Source: CAYQQQ01 sp964420125
GTDB taxonomy: Bacteria; Actinomycetota; Acidimicrobiia; Acidimicrobiales; Microtrichaceae
Direction: 5' to 3'
Assembly: GCA_964420125.1 (NCBI GenBank)
Contig: CAYQQQ010000002.1
Span: 124,001 to 188,000 of the forward strand
Length of the DNA stretch: 64,000 nt
Each line of letters begins with the position of its first letter. Within the stretch, counting starts at the first letter, position 1. Both the position numbers and the translations under genes were made by a program. This document shows, in pieces, positions 34,759 to 44,341 of the stretch. The notes beneath the pieces were generated by a model, which saw only the letters and a program-made list of their open reading frames with translations, was not told the DNA's origin and did not search any database.

Positions 34759-36822
34759 ATGGCCCGCAGCACCACGACCAACCGCAGCTCCACCTACGAC
34801 GAGAAGAGCATCCAGCTACTGGAGGGCCTCCAGGCGGTGCGCAAGCGGCCCGGGATGTACATCGGCGGCACGGGCTCCGCCGGGCTGCACCACCTCGTGT
34901 GGGAGCTCATCGACAACGCGGTCGACGAGGCCGCTGCCGGATTCGCCAACCTGGTCGAGGTCACCCTGCACCGCGACGGGTCGGTGGAGGTCGCCGACAA
35001 CGGCCGTGGCATCCCCATCGGCCGTCACTCCGAGGGGGGCACGGCGGGCACGCGCACGGCTCTGGAGATCGTCTTCACCGAGCTCCACGCCGGAGGCAAG
35101 TTCGGCGGCGGGGCCTACACGTCCTCCGGCGGCCTGCACGGAGTGGGAGCCTCGGTGGTCAACGCGCTGGCGGCGAAGCTCGTGGCCGAGGTCGATCGTG
35201 ACGGCACCACCCATCGGCTCTCCTTCGTGGAGCGGGTCCCCGGCAGGATCGACGCCGACGGCCGCTTCCACCCCGGCTCCACCCTGGAGAAGGTCAAGAA
35301 GATCCCGCCCAAGCGCACGGGCACGCGCGTGCGCTTCTGGCCCGACCTGGAGATCTTCGATCCCGGCCTGTCGATCGACCCTGTCCTGGTCCGGGAGCAC
35401 GCGCAGCTCGTCTGCTACCTCGTGCCGGGGCTCAAGGTGCGCATCGTCGACAAGCGACCAGGGGGAGCCACGGAGGAGTTCGTGGCCAAGGGAGGTCTGG
35501 CCGACCTGGTGGCCGGCCACGCCGGCGAGCCGATCTGCGAGGTCATCACGCTGCACGGCACCGGGACCTTCGAGGAGAAGGTGCCGGTGGAGGGGAAGAT
35601 GACGCTGGTCGAGCGCCAGGTCACCGTGGATGCGGCCCTGCGATGGACCTCCACCTTCGACGCACGCGTCGACAGCTTCGTCAACACGATCCCCACCCCC
35701 GACGGCGGGACCCACGTCGCCGGCTTCGACCGGGCCCTGACACGCGTGGTCAACGAGCTGGTCGTGCCCGGCAACCGCAAGCTGGCCAAGCTGTCCCGAT
35801 CCGGCAACGACCGGGCCGAGAAGTCCGACGTGCAGGAGGGCCTGGTGGCGGCGCTGAAGGTCACCTTCGCCGAGCCGCAGTTCAAGGGCCAGACCAAGCA
35901 GGAGCTGGGCACCCCGGCGATCGCCTCCATCGTCGCCGAGGTGGTGCGTCAAGGGCTCTCCAACTGGATGGAGGGCGCCGGACGCAAGACCCACATCAAC
36001 GCGGTGCGCGACAAGCTCACCCAGGCCATCCTCACCCGGGTCTCGACGAGATCCGCGCTCGAGGCCCGCCGGAAGGCGGCCACCCTCACCTCTGCGGGCC
36101 GGCCGGACAAGCTCGCCGACTGCCGTCGCCACGGCCCCGACGCCGAGCTGCTGATCGTCGAGGGCGACTCGGCGGCCGGGCCGGCCAAGGCCGGGCGCAA
36201 CGCAGAGATGATGGCAGTGCTGCCGCTGCGCGGAAAGGTGGTGAACGCCTCCAAGTCGACGATGAAGCAGGTGATCGACAACGCCGAGGCGCAGGCGCTG
36301 TTCGCAGCGGTGGGCGCCGGCTCCGGCGCCGACTTCGACCTCGACGCGGCTCGGTACGGTCGGGTGATCATCCTGTGCGACGCGGACGTCGACGGGTCCC
36401 ACATCCGCTGCCTGCTGCTCACCTTGATCTACCACTACATGCGTCCGCTGCTGGAGGCCGGCCGGGTGTTCGCCGCCCAGCCTCCCCTCTACACGGTCAA
36501 GGTGGGCGACGAGACGGTCCACGCCTTCTCCGATGCCGAGAAGGACCAGCTGACCGCAGAGCTCACCAAGGGCAACCGCCGCGCGGAGAACCTCCAGTGG
36601 GTGCGGTTCAAGGGCCTCGGGGAGATGGACGTGGAGGAGCTGGCGGTCACCTGTCTCGATCCGGAGACCCGCATCCTCCGACGCATCACCATGGACGACG
36701 CCGCCGAGCTCGCCGCCGCCGCCGAGCTGTTCGAGACCCTGATGGGCAACGACGTCGCTCGACGGCGTCAGTACCTGCTGGACAACTCCGAGCTCGTCGA
36801 CCGCGAGCGCCTCGACGTCTGA
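34759..36822 (+). CDS. parE: DNA topoisomerase IV / gyrase-type subunit B
   Basis: A 687-residue type IIA topoisomerase ATPase subunit. The GHKL ATPase starts with GLQAVRKRPGMYIGGTG and contains the ATP-binding WELIDNAVDEA and DNGRGIPIG motifs. The transducer and TOPRIM domains follow, with EGDSAAGPAKAG (Glu468) and the DADVDGSHIRCLLL acidic motif. It pairs with the A subunit encoded 1.4 kb upstream, separated by the GGDEF gene. Size and pairing suggest ParE rather than GyrB, but the paralogue elsewhere in the genome would be needed for certainty. Confidence 0.85.
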   Translation: MARSTTTNRSSTYDEKSIQLLEGLQAVRKRPGMYIGGTGSAGLHHLVWELIDNAVDEAAAGFANLVEVTLHRDGSVEVADNGRGIPIGRHSEGGTAGTRTALEIVFTELHAGGKFGGGAYTSSGGLHGVGASVVNALAAKLVAEVDRDGTTHRLSFVERVPGRIDADGRFHPGSTLEKVKKIPPKRTGTRVRFWPDLEIFDPGLSIDPVLVREHAQLVCYLVPGLKVRIVDKRPGGATEEFVAKGGLADLVAGHAGEPICEVITLHGTGTFEEKVPVEGKMTLVERQVTVDAALRWTSTFDARVDSFVNTIPTPDGGTHVAGFDRALTRVVNELVVPGNRKLAKLSRSGNDRAEKSDVQEGLVAALKVTFAEPQFKGQTKQELGTPAIASIVAEVVRQGLSNWMEGAGRKTHINAVRDKLTQAILTRVSTRSALEARRKAATLTSAGRPDKLADCRRHGPDAELLIVEGDSAAGPAKAGRNAEMMAVLPLRGKVVNASKSTMKQVIDNAEAQALFAAVGAGSGADFDLDAARYGRVIILCDADVDGSHIRCLLLTLIYHYMRPLLEAGRVFAAQPPLYTVKVGDETVHAFSDAEKDQLTAELTKGNRRAENLQWVRFKGLGEMDVEELAVTCLDPETRILRRITMDDAAELAAAAELFETLMGNDVARRRQYLLDNSELVDRERLDV

Positions 36823-36985
36823 ACCGCCACCCGCACCCGCGCCACCGGAGGCGGGGCGATCGCGGGATTCACCCAGCCCGAGCACCCTCGACACCCTTCG
36901 AGGAGCGTTGCTACCATCGCTGCCGGGGGAGCCCGCCGGCGGTGGCGTGTCGGGGGGTCGATCGGCCGGGATCACGTGTAGGGCG

Positions 36986-38368
36986 ATGCACCAGAGCACC
37001 ACGAGCGAACCTGTCGTTGCCGGGGCGTCCCGCACGCCGTGGATCCGCGTGGAAGGTGCGCCGCTGGGCCACGTCCCGGGCTTCGACGGCATCCGCGGTC
37101 TGTTCGTGCTCCTCGTGGTCACCTCCCATGCCCGCCTCACCGACACGGTGCTGCCAGGCGACCACATCATCATCGACCTGTTCTTCGTGATGAGCGGGTT
37201 CCTGATCACCACCCTGCTGCTCGACGAGCTCCGCGAGAACGGCAACCTGAGCCTGCGGATGTTCTACACCCGCCGGGTGCTGCGCCTCTTCCCCGCCATG
37301 TACCTGATGATCGCCGCCTACGTGCTGGTGATGACGTTGGTGCAGGTGTTCGCCGCCGACCAGCTCGAGGCAGGCCACTGGTGGGGTCTGGAGGCCGGGG
37401 GAGCGAGCCTGTACAGCTACCACATCGCGGCGGCGTTCTTCCCCGACAACATCGGGGGCCTCATCGGCCACACCTGGAGCCTGTCGGTGGAGGAGCAGTT
37501 CTACTTCCTCTGGCCGGCGCTGTTCTTCCTCACGATGCGAGCGCTGCTGAAGCCCCGCGCGGCGAAGCCGCGACGGTTCGAGGTGGGTGCGGACCGGGTG
37601 CTGGTGATCAGCGCGCTGGCCTTCGTGGCGGCCGGCTTCACGATCCGGTTCCTGTTCCAGGACGTCGCCTACTTCGAGGGTGCGGAGATGAGGTACACCG
37701 ACGCCGAGGCGATCACCGCCCAGGGGGTGGCCTACCGGCTCGCATCGTTCCGGCCGGACATGATCGTGATCGGATGCCTCCTGGCCATCGGCGCCCGCCA
37801 CATCCCCCGCCCGGTTCCCGAGGTGTGGCTGCAGCGGCTCCGGGTGGCCGCCGCCGTGTGCTGGGTGCTCTTCTTCACCGCCATGGTCGGCGTCGGGCGG
37901 ATCCCCGGCTTCGAGCGCTTCGGTGGCCCGCTGTACCAGGTGGCCATGCTGGGCATCGCGGTGATCACCCTCGACCTCTTCCTGCGCACCGAGTCACGCA
38001 AGACGCGCCTGCTCAACGCCAAGCCGCTGCGGACGCTCGGGCTGCGGAGCTACGGGATCTACGTGTGGCACGTCCCGGTCCTGTGGTTCTTCCTGCTGAT
38101 CGGGTTCCAGGAGGCCTACGGCGTCCGGGGTGCGGTGCTGGGACTGGCTGCCGCCGTGCTGGGCGTGCTGGCCGGCTTCGCCTCCTTCAAGTACATCGAG
38201 AAGCCGTTCCTTCGGCTCAAGACCCGCAAGTACCAGCGGGTGTCGGGTGGTCGCGACGACCTGGCGGAGAGCGGGTCGGCGCAGGACGCGCCGACGCCGA
38301 CCCTCGATCTGCGTGCACCGGCGGTAGCGTCCCCCGGGGCCACCCCCGCAGCGAACCCCCTCCCCTGA
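36986..38368 (+). CDS. Acyltransferase 3 (OafA-like) membrane protein
   Basis: A 460-residue multi-pass acyltransferase of the OafA/YrhL family, which transfers acyl groups to sugars or lipids of the envelope. The family landmarks are visible: PGFDGIRGLFVLLVVTSHAR at the first helix, DLFFVMSGFLITTLL, FYTRRVLRLFPAMYL and the active region HTWSLSVEEQFYFLWPALF. About ten helices are predicted. The C-terminal ~40 residues form a short Pro-rich tail with no SGNH domain. A TACCAT hexamer at 36909-36914 could drive a leader of about 65 bases. It converges on the phasin-like gene across a strong hairpin. Confidence 0.9.
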   Translation: MHQSTTSEPVVAGASRTPWIRVEGAPLGHVPGFDGIRGLFVLLVVTSHARLTDTVLPGDHIIIDLFFVMSGFLITTLLLDELRENGNLSLRMFYTRRVLRLFPAMYLMIAAYVLVMTLVQVFAADQLEAGHWWGLEAGGASLYSYHIAAAFFPDNIGGLIGHTWSLSVEEQFYFLWPALFFLTMRALLKPRAAKPRRFEVGADRVLVISALAFVAAGFTIRFLFQDVAYFEGAEMRYTDAEAITAQGVAYRLASFRPDMIVIGCLLAIGARHIPRPVPEVWLQRLRVAAAVCWVLFFTAMVGVGRIPGFERFGGPLYQVAMLGIAVITLDLFLRTESRKTRLLNAKPLRTLGLRSYGIYVWHVPVLWFFLLIGFQEAYGVRGAVLGLAAAVLGVLAGFASFKYIEKPFLRLKTRKYQRVSGGRDDLAESGSAQDAPTPTLDLRAPAVASPGATPAANPLP

Positions 38369-38423
38369 TCGGGGACCAGCTGATCTCAGCGGCGCTCCCC
38401 CCACGCCGTGTCCCGCCCGAAAG

Positions 38424-38455
38424 CCGGAACGAGAGCCCGAAGGCTCTCGTTCCGG
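38424..38455. terminator. Perfect 14-bp hairpin terminator between convergent genes
   Basis: CCGGAACGAGAGCC, loop CGAA, then GGCTCTCGTTCCGG: a perfect 14-base-pair stem with a tight tetraloop in the 201-base space between the acyltransferase stop and the phasin-like stop. No T-tract follows on either strand. Confidence 0.8.
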
Positions 38456-38569
38456 GGCTCGCACCCCGCCGGGGGAGGCGTGGGTGCGGTGTCGGCCGGG
38501 TGGAGGGGGGATCCACGACCGACCTCAGGGTGCTCCGGGTGCGTGCACCCGGAGCGGGGCGAGGGCTCC

Positions 38570-38923
38570 TCAGGCAGCGGCGCCCACGGGTTCGGCCTTG
38601 GCAGCGGCCTTGGCGGCCGGCTTGCGGGCCGGAGCCTTGCGGTCGAGCAGGGCGTCGGTGAGGGGGGCAGCAGCCTTGGCAGCGCTCAGCGCCACCGACT
38701 TGTTGGTGGACACCAGCTTCGAGGCGAACTTCGACTGGTTGTCGATCACCTCACGGGGCGTGGGGATCTGCTCTGCGAACGGGACGGCGGGAACGTCGAC
38801 CCGCTCCACCACGAAGGTGACGACGGTGTCGATGGCCTGGGCGACAGGCTCCTTGACGCCCTCGATGATCTCGATGACCTGCTCCTGGATCTCGCTGACT
38901 CGGTCGAGGATTGCGGTGCTCAT
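38570..38923 (-). CDS. Small phasin/HbhA-like helical protein
   Basis: A 117-residue protein. The N-terminal two thirds form amphipathic helices (ILDRVSEIQEQVIEIIEG, PREVIDNQSKFASKLVS). The C-terminus is a Lys-Ala-Pro-rich tail (ARKPAAKAAAKAE) like those of heparin-binding haemagglutinin or DNA/polymer-granule-binding proteins. Function unproven: a phasin-like granule protein, cell-surface adhesin or nucleoid-associated role are all possible. AGGAG about 8 bases before the ATG. A near-consensus -35/-10 promoter upstream suggests strong expression. Confidence 0.7.
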   Translation of the reverse strand: MSTAILDRVSEIQEQVIEIIEGVKEPVAQAIDTVVTFVVERVDVPAVPFAEQIPTPREVIDNQSKFASKLVSTNKSVALSAAKAAAPLTDALLDRKAPARKPAAKAAAKAEPVGAAA

Positions 38924-38987
38924 GGTCGGTGCTCCTGGTTCGACGGGCGGTCCGGGCGGGGGGTGCGCTCCGGTTGCTTCGCTGCTA

Positions 38988-39017
38988 ACTCTAGCAAGCA
39001 ACGTGCGCGATCGTCAA
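38988..39017 (-). promoter_or_regulatory. Near-consensus sigma-70-type promoter for the phasin-like gene
   Basis: On the minus strand TTGACG (39012-39017), an 18-base spacer and TAGAGT (38988-38993), about 65 bases before the ATG. It is the best -35/-10 pair I noticed in the window and is followed by a conventional leader with a ribosome binding site. Confidence 0.65.
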
Positions 39018-39079
39018 TGGCCGTGCATGCAGAAGTGAGCAAGGTCACACCCGTCCGGACGGCGTGTGCGGCTCGTCGA

Positions 39080-42000
39080 TCAGGTGCGGTCTGCCCAGGT
39101 CTCGCCGATCACCGCCTGGATCAGCGAGCGCCAGCACGTCCCGGACAGGCCGATCCCGGCCAGTGCACGCTCGGCGCCTTCCAGGGTGACCGAGGCGTCG
39201 CTGCCACCGGCGGCACCCCGGAGCGCGTCCGCAAGGTCGATCAGCGGCGGCCAGATCCTGTCCTGGGTGGACTCGAGCACCGCGCGCGCCGCGTCGAGCT
39301 CGCCGGCGCCCCCGGGGCCGGGATCGACCACCGCCCGCACCAGGTGGGCCAGCACGCGGTCGTTGTAGGTCGCGCCCTCGGCGTCCAGCGTCTGGGATGC
39401 CAACGCCACCGCGGGCTCCACCTCTCCCAGCGCGGCACGTACCGCCGCGGCCGCCGCCACCTCCGCCACGGGAGGACCGGTCGGCTCCGCGCCGTGGAAG
39501 GCGATCACCGCGGCGTCACGGTCGCCGGCGAGCAGCAGCCACAGCGCCCGGAGCACCGAGTGCTCCTCGGGCAGCACCAGGTGCGGCTGGGACCCGTCGA
39601 AGAGCACTCCCGGCAAGCCCAGCTGGACCTCGGTGAGCTCCGCCACCACCTCGGCCAGCCGCGTGGAGGTGCGCCGACCGATCTCCAGCGCGGTGCGGAG
39701 GTGGTCGAGGCCCGTGTCGAGGTCACCGACCATCACCACCGTCCGACCGAGGAGCGCGAGGGCCTGCTCCCGGCCGACCACGTCGGACCGCTCGTGGAAG
39801 ACGTCGAGGGCGTGGGCCGCACTGGAGGCGGCGGCCTCGGGATGGCCGTTCCACAGCTCGGCGCTGCCCAGGACGATGTGCATCATGCCCATGCCGAAGC
39901 GGTCGTCGCGGCGCTCGGCTTCTGCGAGCACGTGGCGGGCCAGCTCCACCGCACCCTGGAGGTCGCCGCTCATGAGGCTCACGAACGCCGAGAGGCCCAT
40001 CGTCCACTCGAGACCGCCGCGGTCACCGACCTCCGCGAAGGCGGCCTTCGACTCCGCCACGTACCCCTCGGCGAGATCGACCCTGCCGTCGCCGAAGGCG
40101 ATCCAGGCGAGGCTCTGCAGCGCCCACCCCTCGCCCCGACGATCCTGCACCGCTCGGAAGACCTCCAGCGCGCCCATGATCGGTGCCTCCGCGGCACGGT
40201 GGTCACCCCGCAGCAGCTCTCCGAGGCCCTCCTGGCGCAGCACCTCGCCGCGACCGGTGACGTCCTCCAGCTCGTCGTAGAGCGCCAAGGCGTGGCCGAA
40301 CGCCGTCTTGGCGGCGTCCCAGTCGCCCCGCCTGGCCTGTGCGGCACCGACCCGGAGCAGCGCCTCGGCACGTCGGTCCGGCAGGGCGAGGTCGTGAGCC
40401 AGGTGCAGGGCCGCCCGCGCGTCCTCGAGCGCGCCGTCGTAGTGCCACTGCTCGGCCTGCACCCGGGAGCGCCCGAGCAGCGCGCCGATCCTGGCATCGC
40501 AGGGCTCGTCGCCGACGAGCTCCAGGATCCGACCGTAGAGCCGGTTCGCCAGCGGCCAGGACCCGCCCTGCTCGGCTCGCCGAGCCGCCTCGCTCACCCA
40601 GTGCACCGCCCGGTCCCGGAGCTCGGGCTCGCGCTGCGAGCGCTCGAGGTCGACCGCCAGACGGGCCGCCTCCACGTAGTGTCGAGCAACGGTCTCGACC
40701 AGGGCGTCGTCGGGCGACCGGTGCTCGAGGGCGTGCTCGAGATACGCGGCGATGCCGGCATGGCCGAGCAGGCGATCGGACTTCGTCAACCTCGCATAGG
40801 CGACCTCGCGCACCAGGTCGGAGCGAAACGACCACTTCGGTCCGTGGACCACCAGCACGTCCTTCTCGGCGAGGTCGTGCACCTCGACCGCGACGCTCTC
40901 GACCCCCCGGGCCGCCTCGGCGATGCGGTCCAGCACCACGACGCTTCCCGAGTCGCCCCACACCGCGGCATCGCCGAGCACGGCCTGCTCCTCGGCCGAG
41001 AGCGCGTCGATGCGGGCGGCCACCAGCCCGCGGAGCGTTTCGGGGAGCTCCGCCACCGCCACCTCCGACAACGACCCGTCGGTGCGCTCCAGCAACGACA
41101 CCAGCTCCTCGAGGTAGAGCGGGTTCCCTGCGGCCCGGTCGAGCAGCTCCGCCCTGCTCTCGACGTCGACGGGGCTGCGGATGAGGTGATCGAGCAGCTC
41201 GCCCAGCGAAGGGCGATCGAGGGGATCCACGTTGAGCAGCAGGCAGTTGAACCGGCCGCTGCGGGGCGTCCAGCGCCCCTGGACCGAACGCCGAGCGGTG
41301 GCCACGAACACCAACGGTCGCCGGGCGAGGCGCGTGGAGAGCTCGTCGATCAGCTCGAAGACCGCATCATCGGCCCAGTGGAGATCCGCGATCCGCAGCA
41401 CCAGCGGAGAGAGGTGCAGCGCGGCGTCGAGGAACGCCAGCAGCGCCCGTGTGGCCTCGGAACGGGCGGCGGCGCCGTCGAGGCCTCGGAGCGGGCCTTC
41501 GTGGCCCATCATGTGGAGGAGGCCGTCCACCACGGCATCCACCTCGCCGGGGTCCTCCGGCATCACCGACTCGACCGCGGCGCGCGTGGCCGCCAACGCC
41601 TCCTCCAGCGACGCGTCGGCGTCGATCCGGCACACCTCGCGCAGGATCTCGGCGATCGGCCACCAGGGGTTGACCTCGCCGTAGGGCAGGCAGCGACCAC
41701 CGCAGGTCGGCACTCCGTCCTCGACCTGCAGGATCTCCGCGAGCTCCTCCGCCAGACGGGTCTTGCCCACCCCGGCCTCTCCCACCAGCAGCACCAGCTG
41801 GGCCCTGCTGTTGCAGATCGAGCCGCGCGCGGCGTTGAGGAGCCCACCGAGCTCCACCGACCTCCCCACCAACGGGGTCGATGGGCTCCGACGATCCCGG
41901 CCCGGTGGCCGCACAGCGCGCAGCGCCGCCCAGACCTGCTCGGACTGCTCGCGGCCCCGCGCGGTGAGTCGACCCCTCGGCTCGTAGGCGATCGCCTCTG

Positions 42001-42538
42001 CCGTGGCACGGTGGGTGGCCTCGCCGACCACCACCTCCCCGGGCGCGGCCGCGGTCTGCAGGCGCGAAGCCAGGTTCACGACGTCGCCCATCGCCGTGTA
42101 GTCGCCGCCGGCCCGCAGCGCTCCGACCAGCACCTCACCGGTGTTCACCCCCACCCGCATGCGGATGTCGATGCCCGACTCGCGCCCGTAGGACCCGAGG
42201 GTCTCCTGCATCCGCAGCGCCGCGCGGACCGCTCGCTCGGCGTCGTCCTCATGGGCCACCGGAGCCCCGAACAGCGCCAGGACGGCGTCGCCGACGATCT
42301 TGTCCACTCGACCGCCGAAGGCCGCCACATCGGCGACGAGGCGCTCGAAGGCAGCGTCCACCACCCGCTTCACCGCCTCCGGGTCACGTCGCTCCGACAG
42401 GGCGGTGAAGCCCACCAGGTCGGCGAAGAGCACCGTGACGACACGCCGCTCCTCCGACCAGCCGGTCAGGGAGTGGCCGCAGTGCGCGCAGAACCGAGCC
42501 TGTTCGTCGACGATCGATCCACAGCCCGGACACTCCAC
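39080..42538 (-). CDS. Zinc-ribbon, adenylate/guanylate cyclase, AAA ATPase and TPR-like regulator
   Basis: A 1152-residue signalling protein. A four-cysteine zinc ribbon (Cys3, Cys6, Cys17, Cys20) precedes a class III nucleotide cyclase domain (about 30-195). Key residues are present: metal ligands Asp40 (VLFADLVGF) and Asp84 (KIVGDAVLALFG), Lys80, and the GDVVNLASR transition-state motif. A STAND-like ATPase follows (Walker A GEAGVGKTRLAEELAE, Lys259; DLHWADDA), then about 600 residues of helical TPR-like repeats. It should make cAMP (or cGMP) in response to an unknown ligand. The GTG start follows TATGCT by 6 bases. Confidence 0.9.
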   Translation of the reverse strand: MECPGCGSIVDEQARFCAHCGHSLTGWSEERRVVTVLFADLVGFTALSERRDPEAVKRVVDAAFERLVADVAAFGGRVDKIVGDAVLALFGAPVAHEDDAERAVRAALRMQETLGSYGRESGIDIRMRVGVNTGEVLVGALRAGGDYTAMGDVVNLASRLQTAAAPGEVVVGEATHRATAEAIAYEPRGRLTARGREQSEQVWAALRAVRPPGRDRRSPSTPLVGRSVELGGLLNAARGSICNSRAQLVLLVGEAGVGKTRLAEELAEILQVEDGVPTCGGRCLPYGEVNPWWPIAEILREVCRIDADASLEEALAATRAAVESVMPEDPGEVDAVVDGLLHMMGHEGPLRGLDGAAARSEATRALLAFLDAALHLSPLVLRIADLHWADDAVFELIDELSTRLARRPLVFVATARRSVQGRWTPRSGRFNCLLLNVDPLDRPSLGELLDHLIRSPVDVESRAELLDRAAGNPLYLEELVSLLERTDGSLSEVAVAELPETLRGLVAARIDALSAEEQAVLGDAAVWGDSGSVVVLDRIAEAARGVESVAVEVHDLAEKDVLVVHGPKWSFRSDLVREVAYARLTKSDRLLGHAGIAAYLEHALEHRSPDDALVETVARHYVEAARLAVDLERSQREPELRDRAVHWVSEAARRAEQGGSWPLANRLYGRILELVGDEPCDARIGALLGRSRVQAEQWHYDGALEDARAALHLAHDLALPDRRAEALLRVGAAQARRGDWDAAKTAFGHALALYDELEDVTGRGEVLRQEGLGELLRGDHRAAEAPIMGALEVFRAVQDRRGEGWALQSLAWIAFGDGRVDLAEGYVAESKAAFAEVGDRGGLEWTMGLSAFVSLMSGDLQGAVELARHVLAEAERRDDRFGMGMMHIVLGSAELWNGHPEAAASSAAHALDVFHERSDVVGREQALALLGRTVVMVGDLDTGLDHLRTALEIGRRTSTRLAEVVAELTEVQLGLPGVLFDGSQPHLVLPEEHSVLRALWLLLAGDRDAAVIAFHGAEPTGPPVAEVAAAAAVRAALGEVEPAVALASQTLDAEGATYNDRVLAHLVRAVVDPGPGGAGELDAARAVLESTQDRIWPPLIDLADALRGAAGGSDASVTLEGAERALAGIGLSGTCWRSLIQAVIGETWADRT

Positions 42539-42544
42539 TCGGCC

Positions 42545-42550
42545 AGCATA
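42545..42550 (-). promoter_or_regulatory. Predicted -10 element, leaderless, cyclase-ATPase gene
   Basis: TATGCT on the minus strand, 6 bases before the GTG at 42538, with no ribosome binding site. Confidence 0.55.
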
Positions 42551-42638
42551 CGGCTGGCGGGCACGAGCCCCGGGGTGGGCCGGGTGCGCCGCCGACGGCA
42601 ACTTGTGCCGGACGACACACACCGTCGACACTGGACCG

Positions 42639-44285
42639 GTGGCGCAGCGGGGCACCGACGACCGGAGGATCGATCGCGGAGCTGCGGGCGATCGCCCGTC
42701 GGGCGTGCCCGACGGGCCGACGACGCCCGGCCGGCTCGCACGCCCGGCGTGGGTGCCGGTGCTGGCCGCCGCCTCGGCCGCGCTGAGCCTCATCACCAAC
42801 GCGAACGGCATCGCCGCCGGCGACGACGGGGTGGGCTACACGGCCATCGCCGACTCCCTGCTGGCGGGTGACGGGCTCGGCTACTGGCTCGAGGATCCGG
42901 TCACCATCTGGCCCCCGCTGTGGCCGAGCCTCATGGCCGGCGTGGCGCGGGTGACCCCCCTCGACCCCCTCGGTGCCGCCATCGTCCTCAACGCGCTCTG
43001 CGTGCTGGTGCTCGTGCTGCTGGGCCACCGCCTCCTGCAGCGCACCGTCGGCGATCCACGGCTCGTCGCCCTCGGCACGGCGGTGATCGGCCTGGGACCG
43101 GTCACGCTGGGCTTCGCCCACATGGTCAACACCGATCTCCCCTTCGCCGTGGTCGTGGTCGCCTGGACCCTCGCCATGTTCCACCACCATCGCCATCGCA
43201 GACGGCTCGCGCTCGCCGGTGCCGCGGCCCTGGTGTGGGTCGGCTTCGGCCTGCGCTACGTCGCCCTCTACATGGTGGCCGTGGGCTGCCTGTGGCTGCT
43301 GCTCGACGGCCGTCGTCGACTCTCCGAACGCCTCGTGGACGCCGTGGTGTACGGCGCGCTCGCCTCGATGGCCCCCCTCGCCTGGATGCTGCGGAACCAC
43401 GCCGTGGACGGCACCTGGACCGGTGCCCGCACCCCATCCGCCCGCGGGCCGGTCGGCAACGCCTACGACGTGGTGTCGACCATGGGCAAGTGGCTGCTGC
43501 CCGGTGTCCTCGACGGCCGCGACCTGCTGTGGGCCGCGGTCGGGATCGTGGTCCTGTTGGGCGCCACCGTGCTGGGATGGTCGGTCCTCGCCGCCCGGCC
43601 CGGCGACGAGGACCTCCCGCAGTGGCGTCGCCTGCTCGCCTGGTCGGGGCGGCCCACCGGGCTGCTCGCGTGGTTGGCCTTCGGCTACCTCGGCTACATG
43701 TGGTACGTCCGCAGCACCACGGCGCTCAACCTGCTGGGCCTGCGGTTGCTGCACCCCGCCTACCTGCCCCTGATGGCCCTGGCCCTGGTGCTCGTCGACC
43801 GCAGCCGATGGCTGCCGTCGGGCCCGGACAACCGGTGGCACCGCGGCGGCGTGCTGGCCGCCGCGGTGTGGGCCGTCGCCAACGTCGTCGTGGGGCTGGT
43901 CGCGGCGGCCACCTTCGTGACCGGCGGCGACCTCTTCACCGGCAGCTACAACTCCGACGCCTTCGACCGGGCGCGCGCCAGCACCGCGCTGGAGGCCCTG
44001 CCCGAAGGCTGCGTCGTGTACTCCAACCTCCCCAGCGCGCTCTACCCCGTGCTGGAGGCCGGGTGGAGCCCCCGTCGCACCTACTTCGAGTCCACCGCCA
44101 CGACCGACGACCTCGATCGCCTCCGGGAACGACTTGACGAGCAGCCCTCCTGCCTCGTGTGGATCGACGAGGAGCCGTTCATGGCGAACCTGTGGACCCG
44201 GGAGCAGCTCGCCGAGACCGTGGCCCTGGTGCCACTCGCGGAGTCGGGCAGCGTCGCCGTCTACCGGTTCGAGCCGGCAGGCTGA
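42639..44285 (+). CDS. GT-C-type (family 39-like) membrane glycosyltransferase
   Basis: A polytopic membrane protein of up to 548 residues. The first outer loop carries the acidic GDDGVGYTAIADSLL motif followed by DPVTIWPPLWPSLMAG, the arrangement of polyprenyl-phosphate-sugar-dependent GT-C enzymes. About ten helices fill residues 60-420; a ~100-residue C-terminal soluble domain ends it. It likely transfers a sugar to a protein or envelope glycan outside the membrane; the acceptor is unknown. The GTG start is approximate. A GT-2-like gene follows 56 bases downstream, suggesting they work together. Confidence 0.72.
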   Translation: MAQRGTDDRRIDRGAAGDRPSGVPDGPTTPGRLARPAWVPVLAAASAALSLITNANGIAAGDDGVGYTAIADSLLAGDGLGYWLEDPVTIWPPLWPSLMAGVARVTPLDPLGAAIVLNALCVLVLVLLGHRLLQRTVGDPRLVALGTAVIGLGPVTLGFAHMVNTDLPFAVVVVAWTLAMFHHHRHRRRLALAGAAALVWVGFGLRYVALYMVAVGCLWLLLDGRRRLSERLVDAVVYGALASMAPLAWMLRNHAVDGTWTGARTPSARGPVGNAYDVVSTMGKWLLPGVLDGRDLLWAAVGIVVLLGATVLGWSVLAARPGDEDLPQWRRLLAWSGRPTGLLAWLAFGYLGYMWYVRSTTALNLLGLRLLHPAYLPLMALALVLVDRSRWLPSGPDNRWHRGGVLAAAVWAVANVVVGLVAAATFVTGGDLFTGSYNSDAFDRARASTALEALPEGCVVYSNLPSALYPVLEAGWSPRRTYFESTATTDDLDRLRERLDEQPSCLVWIDEEPFMANLWTREQLAETVALVPLAESGSVAVYRFEPAG

Positions 44286-44341
44286 CCTTCCTCGAGCGCT
44301 CCCCCGCCCCATCCACGACCCGCCCGCTGCGGGAGTTCACA

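Noticed and set aside
38408..42871. A 1487-codon plus-strand open frame across the phasin-like and cyclase-ATPase genes
   Set aside because: It is a mirror of the minus-strand cyclase-ATPase; composition is Arg/His/Gly-rich and no conserved motif is present.
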